From: Rotaria sordida
Lineage: Eukaryota; Rotifera; Eurotatoria; Philodinida; Philodinidae
Reading direction: 5' to 3'
NCBI GenBank assembly: GCA_905250125.1
Contig: CAJNOL010000260.1
Location: 1-64,000 of the forward strand
DNA: 64,000 nt
The position numbers were made by a program, and so were the translations under genes. Under the pieces are notes generated by a model, which saw nothing but the letters and a program-made list of their open reading frames with translations, ran no database searches and was not told the origin of the DNA. Below are positions 52,617-64,000 of this stretch, piece by piece. How positions within the stretch are numbered: the stretch's first letter is position 1; each line of letters begins with the position of its first letter.

Positions 52617-55600
52617 TTATGATTGTAATCCATCTACAAGACCACTTTTTATATTACGTATCAACATTTTTTCAGTAATTTCAATCAATCCTCCATTGTT
52701 TTGTTCCAAATTAAGTCTTTCTAAATCATTAATTACTCTTTCACTTCCATAGTAACTATGACGAACAACATCTTCTTTAAATCCATGTCCTAAAGTTACA
52801 CATTCAACATCATTGACTAACATCGTGTGACCTTGATCTAATACAAAATTATATATAGCTTCACAAGAAATTTCATTCACTGATGAAACAAGTGAACAAG
52901 GCATAATCCATTCTCCAGCATATCGAATTGGATGCCATGCAGTAATGATCAAATCATTTTCAAGCTATAGAAAAAAAAACAAAAGAAAGTTTAACAAATT
53001 CAATCACAAATAAACTAATCATTTGAAAATTAAACAAAAACAAAAAAAAGAAAATTAAATAACTATAATTTATTCATTTGAAACTATTTGATACTCACTA
53101 TAACCATATTTGCTTTTTGATTTTGACATATTGTTTTAACAACAAATCTAATCATTCTACCATGTGGTGCTATTCGATCACCTGGTTTAATATCTTTTAT
53201 CAATTTAGTTGTTCCATTTATAAGATGTACTTTACATTCTCCATAAAAACATCCACCAGCAGCATTATAAAAAACTGACATATTTATTTTAGCACCATCT
53301 TTTGAACATTTTGGAGCAGGTAGACTGCAAAATATATCATCCATCTCATCACGTATGTCTGAGAAAAGGTTCCCATTTCCATAATGTTGAACACCTGGAT
53401 CTTTAAAATTATTACAAAATTGAAGAAGATGAGCACCTGAAATATAAAATTAATAAGAAATCGAATTTTTATTTTCGAATTCTCTACAAACTCAATCTTC
53501 TATTTAGAAAATAAAAATGTCAAATAAGAGAATTTTCATTGCTAAATCAGGAATATTAGGTAAAGTTTTAATAAATATTTCAATGAATCTTTTCATATAT
53601 TATTATAACTTATCAAATAAAAATAAAATGTACTTTTTCTTTTCATATTCTTTAGAAGAATCAATCAATCTAATATTTAGATAAGATGAATATTTCTTAT
53701 TAAAAAGTATTTGTTAATTATTTTATATATTTATTTGATCTATACTTACATGTTAAACTAGGTAAAAAATGTATGCCCCATTTATTAAACCAATCTTCTT
53801 TTTCAATAGCTTGTTTTACTTGTCCAGTTAAATCTGTAAATAAATCTTTGATAAATTCATCCTTTCCATCTGCATATTTTCTCAGTTTCTCTTCTAATTT
53901 TTGAATTTGATTTATTGCTGCTTTATGTAGTCGATTTTTGAATATAGATTTTGTTTTTATTTCACGCATTTTTTCTAATGCTGTTCGTACATAATGAACA
54001 AATTCTAGTCGAAATTTATGTTGAGTAATGAGATCAAGATCAGCTTGTTGAAGATTATTTGTTAAATTGAATGTGATAGATTTCTTTATGTTTTGTGTGT
54101 TGCCATAAGTTAAAGTGAATTTACATTGAGTAGTAAATTTACGAGAAAGTGGAATCAATAAATCTTTGCTTTGACCATATGTAATCGAACCCAAATGGAA
54201 ATAAGTACCTTCACTAGTACTATTTGTTGAATACCAACGTGTATAATCCGTAGGTGGAAGATGTTGACTATGAACTAATAACTATAATAGAAGGACAATA
54301 AAATACTTGACATTTCTTATTAGAGAATATATGAAATGAAAAAGAGTATGATCGATTCGATCATAATAATAATCCTTGTAATTGTACAAATCTGAGTCTA
54401 CTTTTTTAGATCAATTTTAATGTGAAATCTTCGAAATCATTTTACCAATTTCATACAATTGTCTAGTCAAAAAGACTTTACCATATGCTTATATATATAT
54501 ATATTACCTATGACAAATTTTGTATTAATCTCTGTCACACTCTAAGTTCAAGGTCACCTTTCGTTTATCATATGAATAGGTTTTTTTTGAGATAATAATA
54601 GTCATAGTTTCGAACAAAATTATTACCTGTACATTGGTTGCTACTGTAGTTAACAATGTTGAAATAGCATTAACAAAGATCGTTCCTACAAATGATCCAT
54701 CAGGAATAAATGCATATGAGCCACAATTTCCAAATATAGAAATATCTTCAAGAAGTTTACTGTTCAAGTTATAACCAAAACCAAAAGTATTAACAACACA
54801 TGTAAAATTAGTTTCTTTCTTAAGTTTTTTTAGTGATTTCAAATGACCACCTGGTGGTTCTACATTAGGACAACCATCAGTCAACAGAAACAAAGCTGAA
54901 ATACTTCCAATTGAATGTTGTTCTTTCGATAGAATTTCAAGACCAGTTTGAAGAACATCCCATAAGTTTGTTGAACCATAGTTCTAGATAAAAATTTTAA
55001 ACAAATTAAAGAATACTTCATTATAAAATATCATCAATATAAATCCAAACAATTATTTGTATATTGTGAAAGTTGTAATTTAGACGAAATAAAATAAAAA
55101 GAAAGTTGATTAATCTCAAAATAAATTTTATAAAATTTCAATCTATATTGAACTCTTCTATGATAAATAAAACATTGTTCTACAATACTTCACTTAGCAC
55201 ATGTCGAAAAATTGGTCAGTTTTCTAATCAATATCTATATTTTTCTATTCAGTTTAATCTAGTCTAAATTTAAATATTTCTGGTTATCTATTCTAGACAT
55301 TAGTAATTGCTATCGTTAATTTCTATATATTCTTGCATAATTTACTGACCGATAATTTTTTAACTGCAGCCAATGCATTTGTTTTTCCTTCATCATCCAT
55401 TTTTGTTAATCGAAACAAGATTTTAGCATTATCAGAAAATGATACAATTGATAATCGATCTTGACTTTGAAGAGAATTTATAATTGTCTTTAGAGCATGT
55501 TTAACTAAATCTAACTGTGATAAATCATATTGTTCATTTTTATCATTTTGAATTTCAGCTGATTCTGACATTGAACCTGAAGTATCAACAACACAACAAA

Positions 55601-55955
55601 TATCACATGAAGAACGACTTTCATCTTGTGGAGGTTGAATTGAAATATGAATAAATTCATTTGTATAACTTGTAGATATTGTTATTTCAGACGGATGTAC
55701 ATTTATTGGAAGAGAATTTGATTCAATGTCTGGTTGAATTGAATCATGATATTCATCAATAGCTATATTAAGAGCTTGATTTGAACAAAGATCATGGATA
55801 GAAAGAAGCTGACGAGTTATTGGTGATATACCACTTTGCTGAATCAAATCTTCAATTGCATTTTTCACATAACTATTATCATCAGGATCAATGACTGGAT
55901 CTCTTATGAGTTCATAACTAATTGGACAAAGAAAAGATGCCGATGAATCTGACAT
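52617..55955 (-). CDS. U-box + VWA + Vwaint + Hint (Vint) protein, copy B
   Basis: Five exons corresponding to copy A: 55350-55955, 54627-54983, 53750-54281, 53099-53436, 52617-52964 (726 aa). The VWA MIDAS, the Hint Cys (GGCFYGECKVHL), TAWH and the Vint end are all conserved. Differences are concentrated in the U-box and linker: MRDP to IRDP, HQSD to QQSG, and DVRPNRAL to DLCSNQAL. The last alters the conserved Pro-Asn of the U-box C-terminal helix start and could weaken ligase activity. The C-terminus is six residues shorter because a CAA codon became TAA. Exon 2 starts NYG instead of SYG. The ORF is otherwise intact, so this is probably a functional paralogue. Confidence 0.86.
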
Positions 55956-55981
55956 TTTTCAAATTGAATTTATTTTCGATT

Positions 55982-56339
55982 TGTGAAACACGATCTAAAA
56001 GGAGTGTTGAAGTATAAGGGTTGAAATTTGAACCCAGTTCCCTCTCTTCGACAAGCGTGACAAATATCTTTGCTACAAGTTATCACAGAGACATGAGAAG
56101 CGGCTCATTAGTGACATGACAAACAAGTTAGAAACGTCTCTCCTTTATCACAGACCGTGACAAATGTTGTTAATATATGATCAACGACGGTATATCAAAA
56201 ACGTTTCGTGATAACTTATGAACCACTTACTGTATTTTTCAAGGATTAAGTAAGCAAATGGTAAAGAAATATGTCACACAATAGATAAAATGAAACAATC
56301 TTCCTGTGATTAGCAACAGTGGCTGCATCGTGTTTCACA
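55982..56339. mobile_element. 358-bp TIR element upstream of copy B
   Basis: Perfect 13-bp inverted ends: TGTGAAACACGAT (55982-55994) and ATCGTGTTTCACA (56327-56339). It sits between the copy B start codon and its upstream flank. Internal words (TGTTGAAGTATA, AGACCGTGA-AAAT, ATATGATCA) recur in degenerate form near 63090-63240, indicating a dispersed family. No coding capacity. Confidence 0.7.
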
Positions 56340-57090
56340 TTTTACTTTCATAGACATTGCATCAACAGTATTTATTAGTAGTGTAGATTTCCCTTTAATG
56401 TTTTATAGATAGATTTTCATTTTTATAACACGAATGAAAATATTCTCAGATGACGCGTATTATGACAAAATGTATATGAGACATAATGCGTCATAGAATA
56501 TCCAAAAAAAGCAACATGAAAATTTGAGCTTCACGCTGGATACGAATCGATGAGCAAAGCTATATACGCAGTGCAAAGAAAGAAACAATAAAGAACGGCG
56601 TCATAATCCCTTGTTTTGTTTTTACAAAAGGTGTCTGCATGAATAAGGCGATGGGAAAAAGCCATAATAGGCAATTCAAGTAATTGAAAGTGATTCACTT
56701 TTCTTTTCCTTCAAAATGATATACATTCTCAAAGAAAAAAAAAAGCCTTGAATCCATGAAATAGAATGAGAAAATGTTAATCTATAACAATAGGAATTTT
56801 GATAATAGATAGATTGTACACAAGTTTTAAGAAAAAAAATATATACAACTAATTAAGGACTGCTTATTATAGACGACATTCAAACTGTAAAGTTTTTTCA
56901 TTTAACTTGTTTCATCACATATATATATCGAACAATATATCATTGAATTCTCTTTTACGAGATTGCTATCAGATATTCAAGCAAATCACTGAGCCTATCT
57001 AAGACAAGCATAGATCATAATTTTCAAACCTGTCATTTTTTTAAATAAATTTTATAGAATAGTTTCATTAGGAAGTCAACCAAAATAACA
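56340..57090. other. upstream flank of duplication copy B
   Basis: Homologous to DNA upstream of copy A (40800-41100 and 42640-42940). No gene recognised. Confidence 0.5.
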
Positions 57091-57768
57091 TAAAATATTC
57101 AGAAAATTTTCTTTTATATCAGACTTTGTTGAGCTTTTTTCGCTGATCATTTTGGTAAAAAAAAAACTTTTTGAATTTCATTGAGAAATGACGATGTTAT
57201 AATCAAAATACTAAACATTGTAGAATAGCTTAAAGTGCAATTTTTTCTGATGAATACGCATAAAAAGTCGATTTGCATATCTCAAAATGAATATAATGTG
57301 ACACAGTAGATTTTGTAGAATAAAGTTTGCTCTACAAAATTCTATAATCAGTTTCTCAGATACATTCGGATAATATGAATAAATCTCGATAGAACATAAC
57401 ATACAATATTCCTATGATAAACATATGACACCTCTTGTTTTTACGATAAATATTGTATATTATGTTCTATTGAGATTTATTCATACTACTCGAATGCATC
57501 TGAGAAACAGACTATAGGATTTTGTAGAACAAACTTTCTTCTATAAAATCTACTATGTCACATTATATCCATTTTGAGAAATGTGAATCGACTTTTTATG
57601 CTTATTGATTAGAAAAAAATTGCATTTTAAGCTATTCTACAATGTTTAGTATTTTAGCGATAACACCATCATTTCTCAATGAAATTAAGAAAGTTTTTTT
57701 TATAAAAAAGGTCAGCAAAAAAAGCTCTACAAAGTGTGATATGAAAGAAAATTTTCTGAATATCTTAT
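57091..57768. repeat. 678-bp foldback element
   Basis: Left arm 57091-57410 and right arm 57449-57768 (320 bp each) are close reverse complements around a 38-bp loop. It interrupts the copy B counterpart of the open stretch at 42.9 kb, so it was inserted after the duplication or lost from copy A. No resemblance to the 15.2/41.9-kb foldbacks was seen. Confidence 0.85.
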
Positions 57769-57970
57769 GTTTTTTTTTTTGTTTGCTTTTCATAGACCTA
57801 CCCTATATAAAAGATGTCTTTTTTTTTCGAGCAGGAAATGTAGATATCAAGGTATACGAGGGAGTATCTGCGTCATTTCACAATAAGAAAAGATTTTTTT
57901 TAATCATTTTGTCTATTCACAATTATCACCAATGATAAATTGCAACGACATTATTTATTGTCGATTTATT

Positions 57971-59018
57971 CATCTATTTTATCAGCGTACTGTTTGCACT
58001 CTCTAATTGGTCATGATGATCGTGCCTTGTTTGACTGTGTTTTGCGTGTGCTTATAATTATAAGAGTATATAATACAAATTCTTAAATTGTAGATTCTAA
58101 GATTCAATATTCAATGTAAAAACAAAATAGACGAAAAATCAGATCAAAATCCATAAGATTTTGACTAAAAATCGTTTATAATTTAAAACATCTACATTTT
58201 TCATTGATTATTTTGATTAGTTTTGATTTTAATTAATTCAATATTGATGAAAATAAATTCATGACAATTGATACGAATCAAAGAAAACTCAATGGTATTT
58301 TAGAATTATGATTTTTTTTCAATTATTTTTTCTATCATAATCGGTTTCTAATCGATCTCAATCAGATTTTTTTATCTGACTTTTTGTTTTTACATGGATA
58401 AATACAATAATATGAGTGCATAATACGTCATCGATGGGAAAATACCCGTACAAATTTTATTTATATTTAGGTATCTCTGCTAAATTTACTATATGAAGAT
58501 TGATTGATCGTTTGACTTTGTAGATATGAAAACAAATTACTCGCAATAAATGTCTAATATGTCATATTCTTCTACTCAAAATATCTAAGTTCTTATTAAT
58601 ATATCAATCGAAAATTTCATTTTATTTATACAGAAAATAAATTACGCTTGATCATGAATGTGGCTAAGATGTTCTTTTAACATATATTTTATTTCTCTTG
58701 TTGTTGTAAGAATAGAAATAAAAAAGAAAAAAAAAAACGCAAAGACGGCTAACGTATCGACGAAGTAGGTTTTTTTTCAATTCATTGGACAACTTCTGTT
58801 TATTAAGTTTTTGCGTTCTCAATATTCTGCCGACATTTTTTTTTTCTTTACTCGTTGTAATGACAACAAATATTTCTTTTCTTTGTTACAACAATCGTCA
58901 ACGAAAACACGTGATAATCTACCAGAAAAAAAAGTCAAGAAATAAGTAAGAAAAAGAAATCTCTAAGTATTATATTCTTTTGTTATTATACTTCTTTTGG
59001 AATTTATTTAAATAAAAA
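57971..59018. other. intergenic, TPR gene promoter side
   Basis: AT-rich. The last ~300 bp before the TPR start contains poly-purine/pyrimidine runs. No specific site identified. Confidence 0.4.
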
Positions 59019-59879
59019 ATGTCACTTGAAGAATTCGACTATCAAACATTACTTCAAAAGACTGAAAATGAAGAATTGGAAGAACTTGCAGTTGTTTATC
59101 ATCAACTAGGATGTCATTCAATTAATTTAAATCGAGCTATTTCTTTTTATAAAAGATCAATAGAAATTAATCTTTTTTATCGACCAATTGATTATGAACT
59201 TCTTTCTGCAACCTATAGTAATATTGGTGGACTTCTTAAACAACGTACTGATTATGATGAAGCATTAAAATATTATCGACGTGCTTTAGATATTGATCTT
59301 CGTGATGCTAAAGTTAATCAACTTAAAATTGCTGATCGTTATAATGATATTGGTAATGTATTAAAAGATCAAGGTAATTATAAAGAAGCAAATGAATATT
59401 TTCATCATGCATTAAATATTCAAACGAAAAATATATCATTAAATGATCCAATATTAATTAAAACTTATCATAATCTTGGTTCAATATATTGTTTAATGAA
59501 AAAATATTCTTTAGCATTTGATTATTATGAAAAATCTCTTGAAATTCTTGAAGCATATCTTCCTTTACAACATTTACTATTGATACGTACATATAATAAA
59601 CTTGGATTATTATATTATTTAATGCAAAATTATACAGCTTCTTTTTCATGTCAAAAAAAAGCTTTAGAAATACAAGAAAAAATTCTTTCTTCTCATCATC
59701 CATCATTGGCTACAAGACATTTTAATATGGCTGTAGCATTAGAAGGTTTAAAAATATATGAAGAAGCTATATATCATGTTACAAAAGCTATTGAAATCTT
59801 ACAACAAACATACAGATCACATCAACATAAAATAGGAAATTATCAACGATATCTTTCTGAACTTCGTAAAAAATTATAA
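59019..59879 (+). CDS. tetratricopeptide (TPR_12, kinesin-light-chain type) protein
   Basis: 286 aa in a single exon. About six 42-residue TPR units run from residue ~20 to ~275: Y-QLGCH … AISFYKRSIEI; TYSNIGGLLKQRTDYDEALKYYRRALDI; RYNDIGNVLKDQGNYKEANEYFHHALNI; TYHNLGSIYCLMKKYSLAFDYYEKSLEI; TYNKLGLLYYLMQNYTASFSCQKKALEI; and a last, less perfect one. The 42-residue spacing is that of kinesin light chain/NB-ARC-type TPRs, which bind peptides or partner proteins. There is no enzyme domain, signal or membrane segment. In bdelloids this repeat array is commonly fused to other domains; here it stands alone, with the gene complete from Met to stop. The partner is unknown. Confidence 0.85.
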   Translation: MSLEEFDYQTLLQKTENEELEELAVVYHQLGCHSINLNRAISFYKRSIEINLFYRPIDYELLSATYSNIGGLLKQRTDYDEALKYYRRALDIDLRDAKVNQLKIADRYNDIGNVLKDQGNYKEANEYFHHALNIQTKNISLNDPILIKTYHNLGSIYCLMKKYSLAFDYYEKSLEILEAYLPLQHLLLIRTYNKLGLLYYLMQNYTASFSCQKKALEIQEKILSSHHPSLATRHFNMAVALEGLKIYEEAIYHVTKAIEILQQTYRSHQHKIGNYQRYLSELRKKL

Positions 59880-62800
59880 TTATTACTTTTATTCAGATGT
59901 CTTTATATGTTTTCTTTTTAATTTAGTTTGATAAATCTTTTAGGTTAATGTGAATAAAAAATATTTTTATTACTTATAAATAATTTTAATTTTATCCTAG
60001 ATTATTATAATAAATGCTTATGATAATAATAATATTGATTTTCATGTATCTTTATTTTTTTATCATATGAATAATAATTTTTAATTCTTTGGAAAAATTT
60101 TTATAAATTATTTATCAATATTAGGATTGTTGTATTAATGTTAGTCGTAGTATTAATTATTCTTTATATTCTGTTACTGGAATATTTTTGAAATCGAAAC
60201 TCTCATAGGTCTGATCACAGGTAGCATATATCTTAAAATAAAAACAAAAATACAAACGTCAAATAATACCAAAACATTAGAGTTAGCTTTGGTAATTCGA
60301 TACTCGAATCATCATTATAATATAATAAGTTAGAATGTATTATAGGAAACATTTGTTATCAAATCATTTGTGACAGAAATCTTTATCGATTATAATATTT
60401 TAAATTATTATGATAATTTTACATGAAATAATAATTGATTATAAATATAAAAAATTATATGATATTTCATAAAAGAATTTTGCGTCTAGTGAATACTTCA
60501 AAAGAAAATGATTATAAACGATAGTAAAAATATAATTAATAGAATATTTTTGTATCTTATTTCTTTTCTTAAAAATAAAAAAAAAGATAAACGAGAAAAA
60601 CATTAATCATTGTCTTGTATTGATGCAATACTTTCATCATTTTGACAATTTATGCGATAAAGAATAGACAATAAATGATTGGTAATCTATCAAAATAGAT
60701 AGACATCTAATCATAATCTATCAAATTTTGTCTAATATTGATTTCATTCAAGAGATATTTTATATTTGATTCAAAAAGAAAGTAAATTTTGAGTAGATTT
60801 TTTTTTTTCTTCGAGATAAACAAGTTATTTGTATAAATTAAGTGTTAAACGAAGGTTTTCTATCATACAATTGAATTTGTTAACTTAGCATTAATATCAA
60901 TAGTTAGAGAATTTGCAAATATTTCCATATATTAACATTTAGATTGAATGATTTGAATTGTTAGCGATTTATATAGATCATTCGATTCATTTTAATAATC
61001 TTTTACGATAAATAGTGCCCTTAGCATGTAATTTCCTTCAAAATAAAGAATCATTAGAATAGTATAAATATTTATATTAAGAAGTTCTTCTACTACTCAA
61101 ATAGAACATAATCATATTGGAAATATAAATTTTCGGAAAATAAAGGTTCTATCAATTAATTTCGATTATTTGAAAAAGAAGAATTGTTTTTATTTGATCA
61201 GTCAAATAAATCATTTTGTGTACATTTTCTAATTGAAAATTCTTTTCTAAAAGAATATATTTGTTACAGTCTAGAAAATATTCATAATCCTTTTTCTTTC
61301 ATATAATCTTTATCATAATGATTTAGATGATTTATATGTTATTCTAATAAAGTCCTTTAGAAGATGAAACTCAAGACGAGTGCATAAACATCAAAATAAA
61401 CCTATGAGATACATTCGAAGAAAAATAATATTGATTTAGTATGCTTCTAATTATTTTAGATAAATAGTACAAAATGATTTAGAATATAGAAAAAATAAAA
61501 TAACACAGTAAGTTATGAAATCATCTTATAAACAATTCAGAAATATATTTCTATCTTTGAGAACAACACACACATAAAGTATTAAAATGTAAGCTGTTGA
61601 GAATTAGGTATCTAGAGTTGTAATACAAATTCATCTATTTAAGCAGAAAAAAAAAAGAACGATAATGTTAACATAAAAAATCGAGCAACATTATAATTAT
61701 AAGGTATTCTATTATGTTTGAATATATAATAAGCTTACTCTACTATCTCTATGTTTAGTGTTGTGTTTTTTATTACAATTTTTCTATCAAGATTTTTATA
61801 GCAAGCTATAAAGATTGCTTGCGATAAGAATAGATACAAAAGTCGGTTCCAATTTAAATAGAATCCAAAGAAAATAGGATGAATGAATATAAATATATTC
61901 TCTTTTTCTCCAGGAAATTGTCGATTGTGCAGAATGTTAGTCAAAAAAATACTGATAGAATTTTCCTTTTTTTTTTTTTTTGTGTATCTAGTAAGTAAAG
62001 CAGGTGATACAAGAAATACAAACCATATTTAATTGAGAATTATAAATACAAATGAAAAAATTTTGATGATAAAGAAAAAATTACAATAGTATCAGTTTCA
62101 AATAAAGTTTTATATGCTATTATAAGTGTAAAAATGAATACGAGAAGATGATAGAATTCATCATTATATAGTATTGTCTGTAGCATATCATGCAAGAAGT
62201 ATCGTATAAATAAAGATAAATTCAATCCAGCGACATACTTTTATCTAAGAAGCTTACCGGGTAGGTAAGTTTTTTTTTTAAAACTGTAGATAGTTTGTCT
62301 GAGAAGACCGATCACAAGTAGATGAATTTAATCTGATCGTAAGAACTATCATAATTCACATGTAAAAAAAAAGAGGATGATAAAAAACATGATATGAAAG
62401 TATAGATTAACTTCAGTTGTTTTCATTATAGAATATATGATTGTTGATTTACACATCCGTTAATCAATCAAAATACTATATTAAGAAAGAAAAAAACAAA
62501 CATCGAGAGTTGTTATTTTACGTTGATAAAATTGCTAAAATTATATATATATATATACAAAACAAAAAAAATTCTGATTAATCAGAATTTAGATTTCTAT
62601 GCATGAATTAATAATTAAATACTTTCAAACTGATTTTATGATTTGATTAAGAAAAAATTTTCATGCTATTTGAATATTAGAAGCTTCAAAATATAGCGTA
62701 GGAAGTTACTGAAAAATAAGTAAACATTTTTTAAATATTATATATATTCGTATGCTTTCATTATATATTAATACTGCATTCTTTTATGAGTAGAAGGTAA

Positions 62801-63531
62801 GGAAAGTTAATTTATTTCAATTATATATATTTTATCTTGATTTTGTCAAAGGATCTCTTGAAAGTGACAAATTAGATAACATAAAAAGACTCATAGCATT
62901 TATTTTTAAAAAATGCCGACGTTTTTCTTTTCTCATTAATCATATTAATTTTTAGTGAACAATAAGAAGTTTTCTCTTATTATGGCAAAAAAAAAACCAT
63001 TTGTCAGTGATGTCAATATTCAAAAGATTTTGCTATATCAATCATGAAATAGAAGTAACGAGATCAAATATATGAAGAAGAACCAAATAGCAGTGTTGAA
63101 GTATAGGAGTAAAAATTTGCTCCCTTTCCCTTACAGACTGTGACATATGCTAATCAGAGATTATCATAGACCGTGATAAATATTGATATACAATCATAGA
63201 CTGAATGTTAATAATGTCTCGTTATAATATATGAACTATTTTCTTATTCTATTGCTAAATGATTATATAAAATGATGGTGAAGATCTTTTTGTTTCAAAA
63301 TAGATAGAAATAATCCCGTTGGGAATTGCACTAACAAATCTATTTCTTGATAAAAGAGATGAAATTATTTGTAGTATATAATTCTGATTCGTGATTCATC
63401 AAAAAAAAACAATAAAATAGTAGATTTAATAGAAAAAGTTCAAAAAAAAACCAGTGTTTTTCCTAAAAAATATATACGAATATAAAATATTCAATTATAA
63501 ATCTAATATGTTTAAGATTTACTATTCTAAA
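59880..63531. other. gene-poor AT-rich interval
   Basis: Very AT-rich. Two small minus-strand stretches look like terminal exons (60157-60231 and 60603-60686), but no upstream exons were found. A degenerate repeat shared with 55982-56339 lies at ~63090-63240. Other open frames here are not credible. Confidence 0.4.
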
Positions 63532-64000
63532 ATGGGTTGTTCACAATCGAAAACTGACACATTATCTAACAAATCTATCGAAGAAGAATCTCGTATAAAA
63601 TCTATTCAATCTCATTCATTATCTAATGAACAATCGGATCGTATCATAGAAGATTGTATTATCGTTTGGTTTCTTAATGATTCTTCCATAGATATAAAAA
63701 TTGAAAAAGCTAAATTACGTCATGTTGTTTCAACAGTAAAAATCTTCAATGATTGTGATAAATGTATTAATTATATTATAAATATTCGAATTGAAAGAAT
63801 ATTTCTTATTGTACCAACTCAAGAAACATTTCTTGAATCAATACAAAATTTACCTCAAATTGAAAAAATTTATATACTTGATCCATCTTTTCGTGAAAAT
63901 GATAATATTATAGATATTACTACATCATCGAATATTTTTTATGATATTGATAGTCTTCGTCAACAATTAGAAACAGATGTTGAATTATGTGGATTTGATC
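63532..64000 (+). CDS. N-myristoylated protein of the bdelloid TPR/ADP-ribosyltransferase-associated type (5' part)
   Basis: Open to the window edge (156 codons seen). The start was chosen at MGCSQSK because it is a textbook N-myristoylation (Gly2, Ser6) plus palmitoylation (Cys3) signal; an in-frame ATG lies 24 bp upstream (63508). The N-terminal domain DCIIVWFLNDSS … LRHVVSTVKIFNDCDKCINYI … RIFLIVPTQETFLESIQ … LPQIEKIYILDPS has the alternating strand-helix pattern of a receiver-like domain. In Rotaria and Adineta proteins this domain commonly precedes ADP-ribosyltransferase and TPR modules. That family link is from knowledge of bdelloid proteins; the downstream domains are outside the window. 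Confidence 0.7.
   Translation, partial: MGCSQSKTDTLSNKSIEEESRIKSIQSHSLSNEQSDRIIEDCIIVWFLNDSSIDIKIEKAKLRHVVSTVKIFNDCDKCINYIINIRIERIFLIVPTQETFLESIQNLPQIEKIYILDPSFRENDNIIDITTSSNIFYDIDSLRQQLETDVELCGFD

Larger units (their letters stand above)
52540..57970. repeat. segmental duplication, copy B
   Basis: Direct copy of 36655-43120. Introns as well as exons of the Hint gene align closely. Private insertions: a TIR element (55982-56339) and a foldback (57091-57768). It lacks the intron-2 insertion, the 173-bp MITE and the foldback present in copy A. Confidence 0.85.

Overview
The window is eukaryotic and most likely comes from a bdelloid rotifer (Rotaria/Adineta-like). This is inferred from four things: an AT-rich genome with very short GT-AG introns (often 45-100 bp); ordinary animal genes (CARM1, ubiquilin, TEAD, a Ly6 protein, a rhodopsin-like GPCR); F-box/LRR, TPR and N-myristoylated families that are typically expanded in bdelloids; and genes of prokaryotic or protist character (a glutathionylspermidine-amidase-like CHAP protein, a MEMO protein of prokaryotic type, U-box/VWA/Hint proteins). 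Exon models were built by hand from splice signals, reading phase and family resemblance.

Layout. 0-2 kb: 5' part of an F-box gene (-). 2-5.2 kb: CARM1/PRMT4 (-). 5.9-10.8 kb: a decayed, intron-retaining PRPF8 pseudogene (+), interrupted by a 1.1-kb hAT-like non-autonomous transposon with intact 8-bp target duplications. 11.1-14.2 kb: ubiquilin (+), 11 exons. 15.2-16.8 kb: a foldback element and a hAT remnant. 16.8-22.4 kb: no recognisable gene. 22.4-24.8 kb: TEAD transcription factor (+), 12 exons. 27.2-28.6 kb: MEMO-family protein (-). 29.1 kb: a 172-bp hairpin element. 30.3-31.3 kb: single-exon GPCR (+). 33.5-35.3 kb: Ly6/three-finger GPI-type protein (-).

36.7-43.1 kb and 52.5-58 kb form a direct segmental duplication. 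Each copy carries a five-exon gene (-) encoding U-box + VWA + Vwaint + Hint domains, which is the most unusual coding content of the window: an apparent ubiquitin ligase module joined to a self-processing (Hint) module. Each copy has acquired different insertions: a ~0.67-kb element in intron 2 of copy A, and a 358-bp TIR element plus a 678-bp foldback upstream of copy B. Between the copies lie a small secreted protein gene with a 21-nt microexon (43.9-45.2 kb), a tRNA-derived SINE (46.9 kb) and the CHAP amidase (47.8-48.4 kb). The right end has a TPR protein (59.0-59.9 kb) and the 5' part of an N-myristoylated protein of the type that often precedes TPR/ADP-ribosyltransferase modules (63.5 kb to the edge).

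The housekeeping and regulatory genes (CARM1, ubiquilin, TEAD) look intact. The accessory space is dominated by decayed DNA transposons and foldbacks, among them a family whose termini read CAAGGRGGAAA and whose interior is a degenerate 10-bp-period tandem repeat (copies at 7.1 and 41.2 kb).
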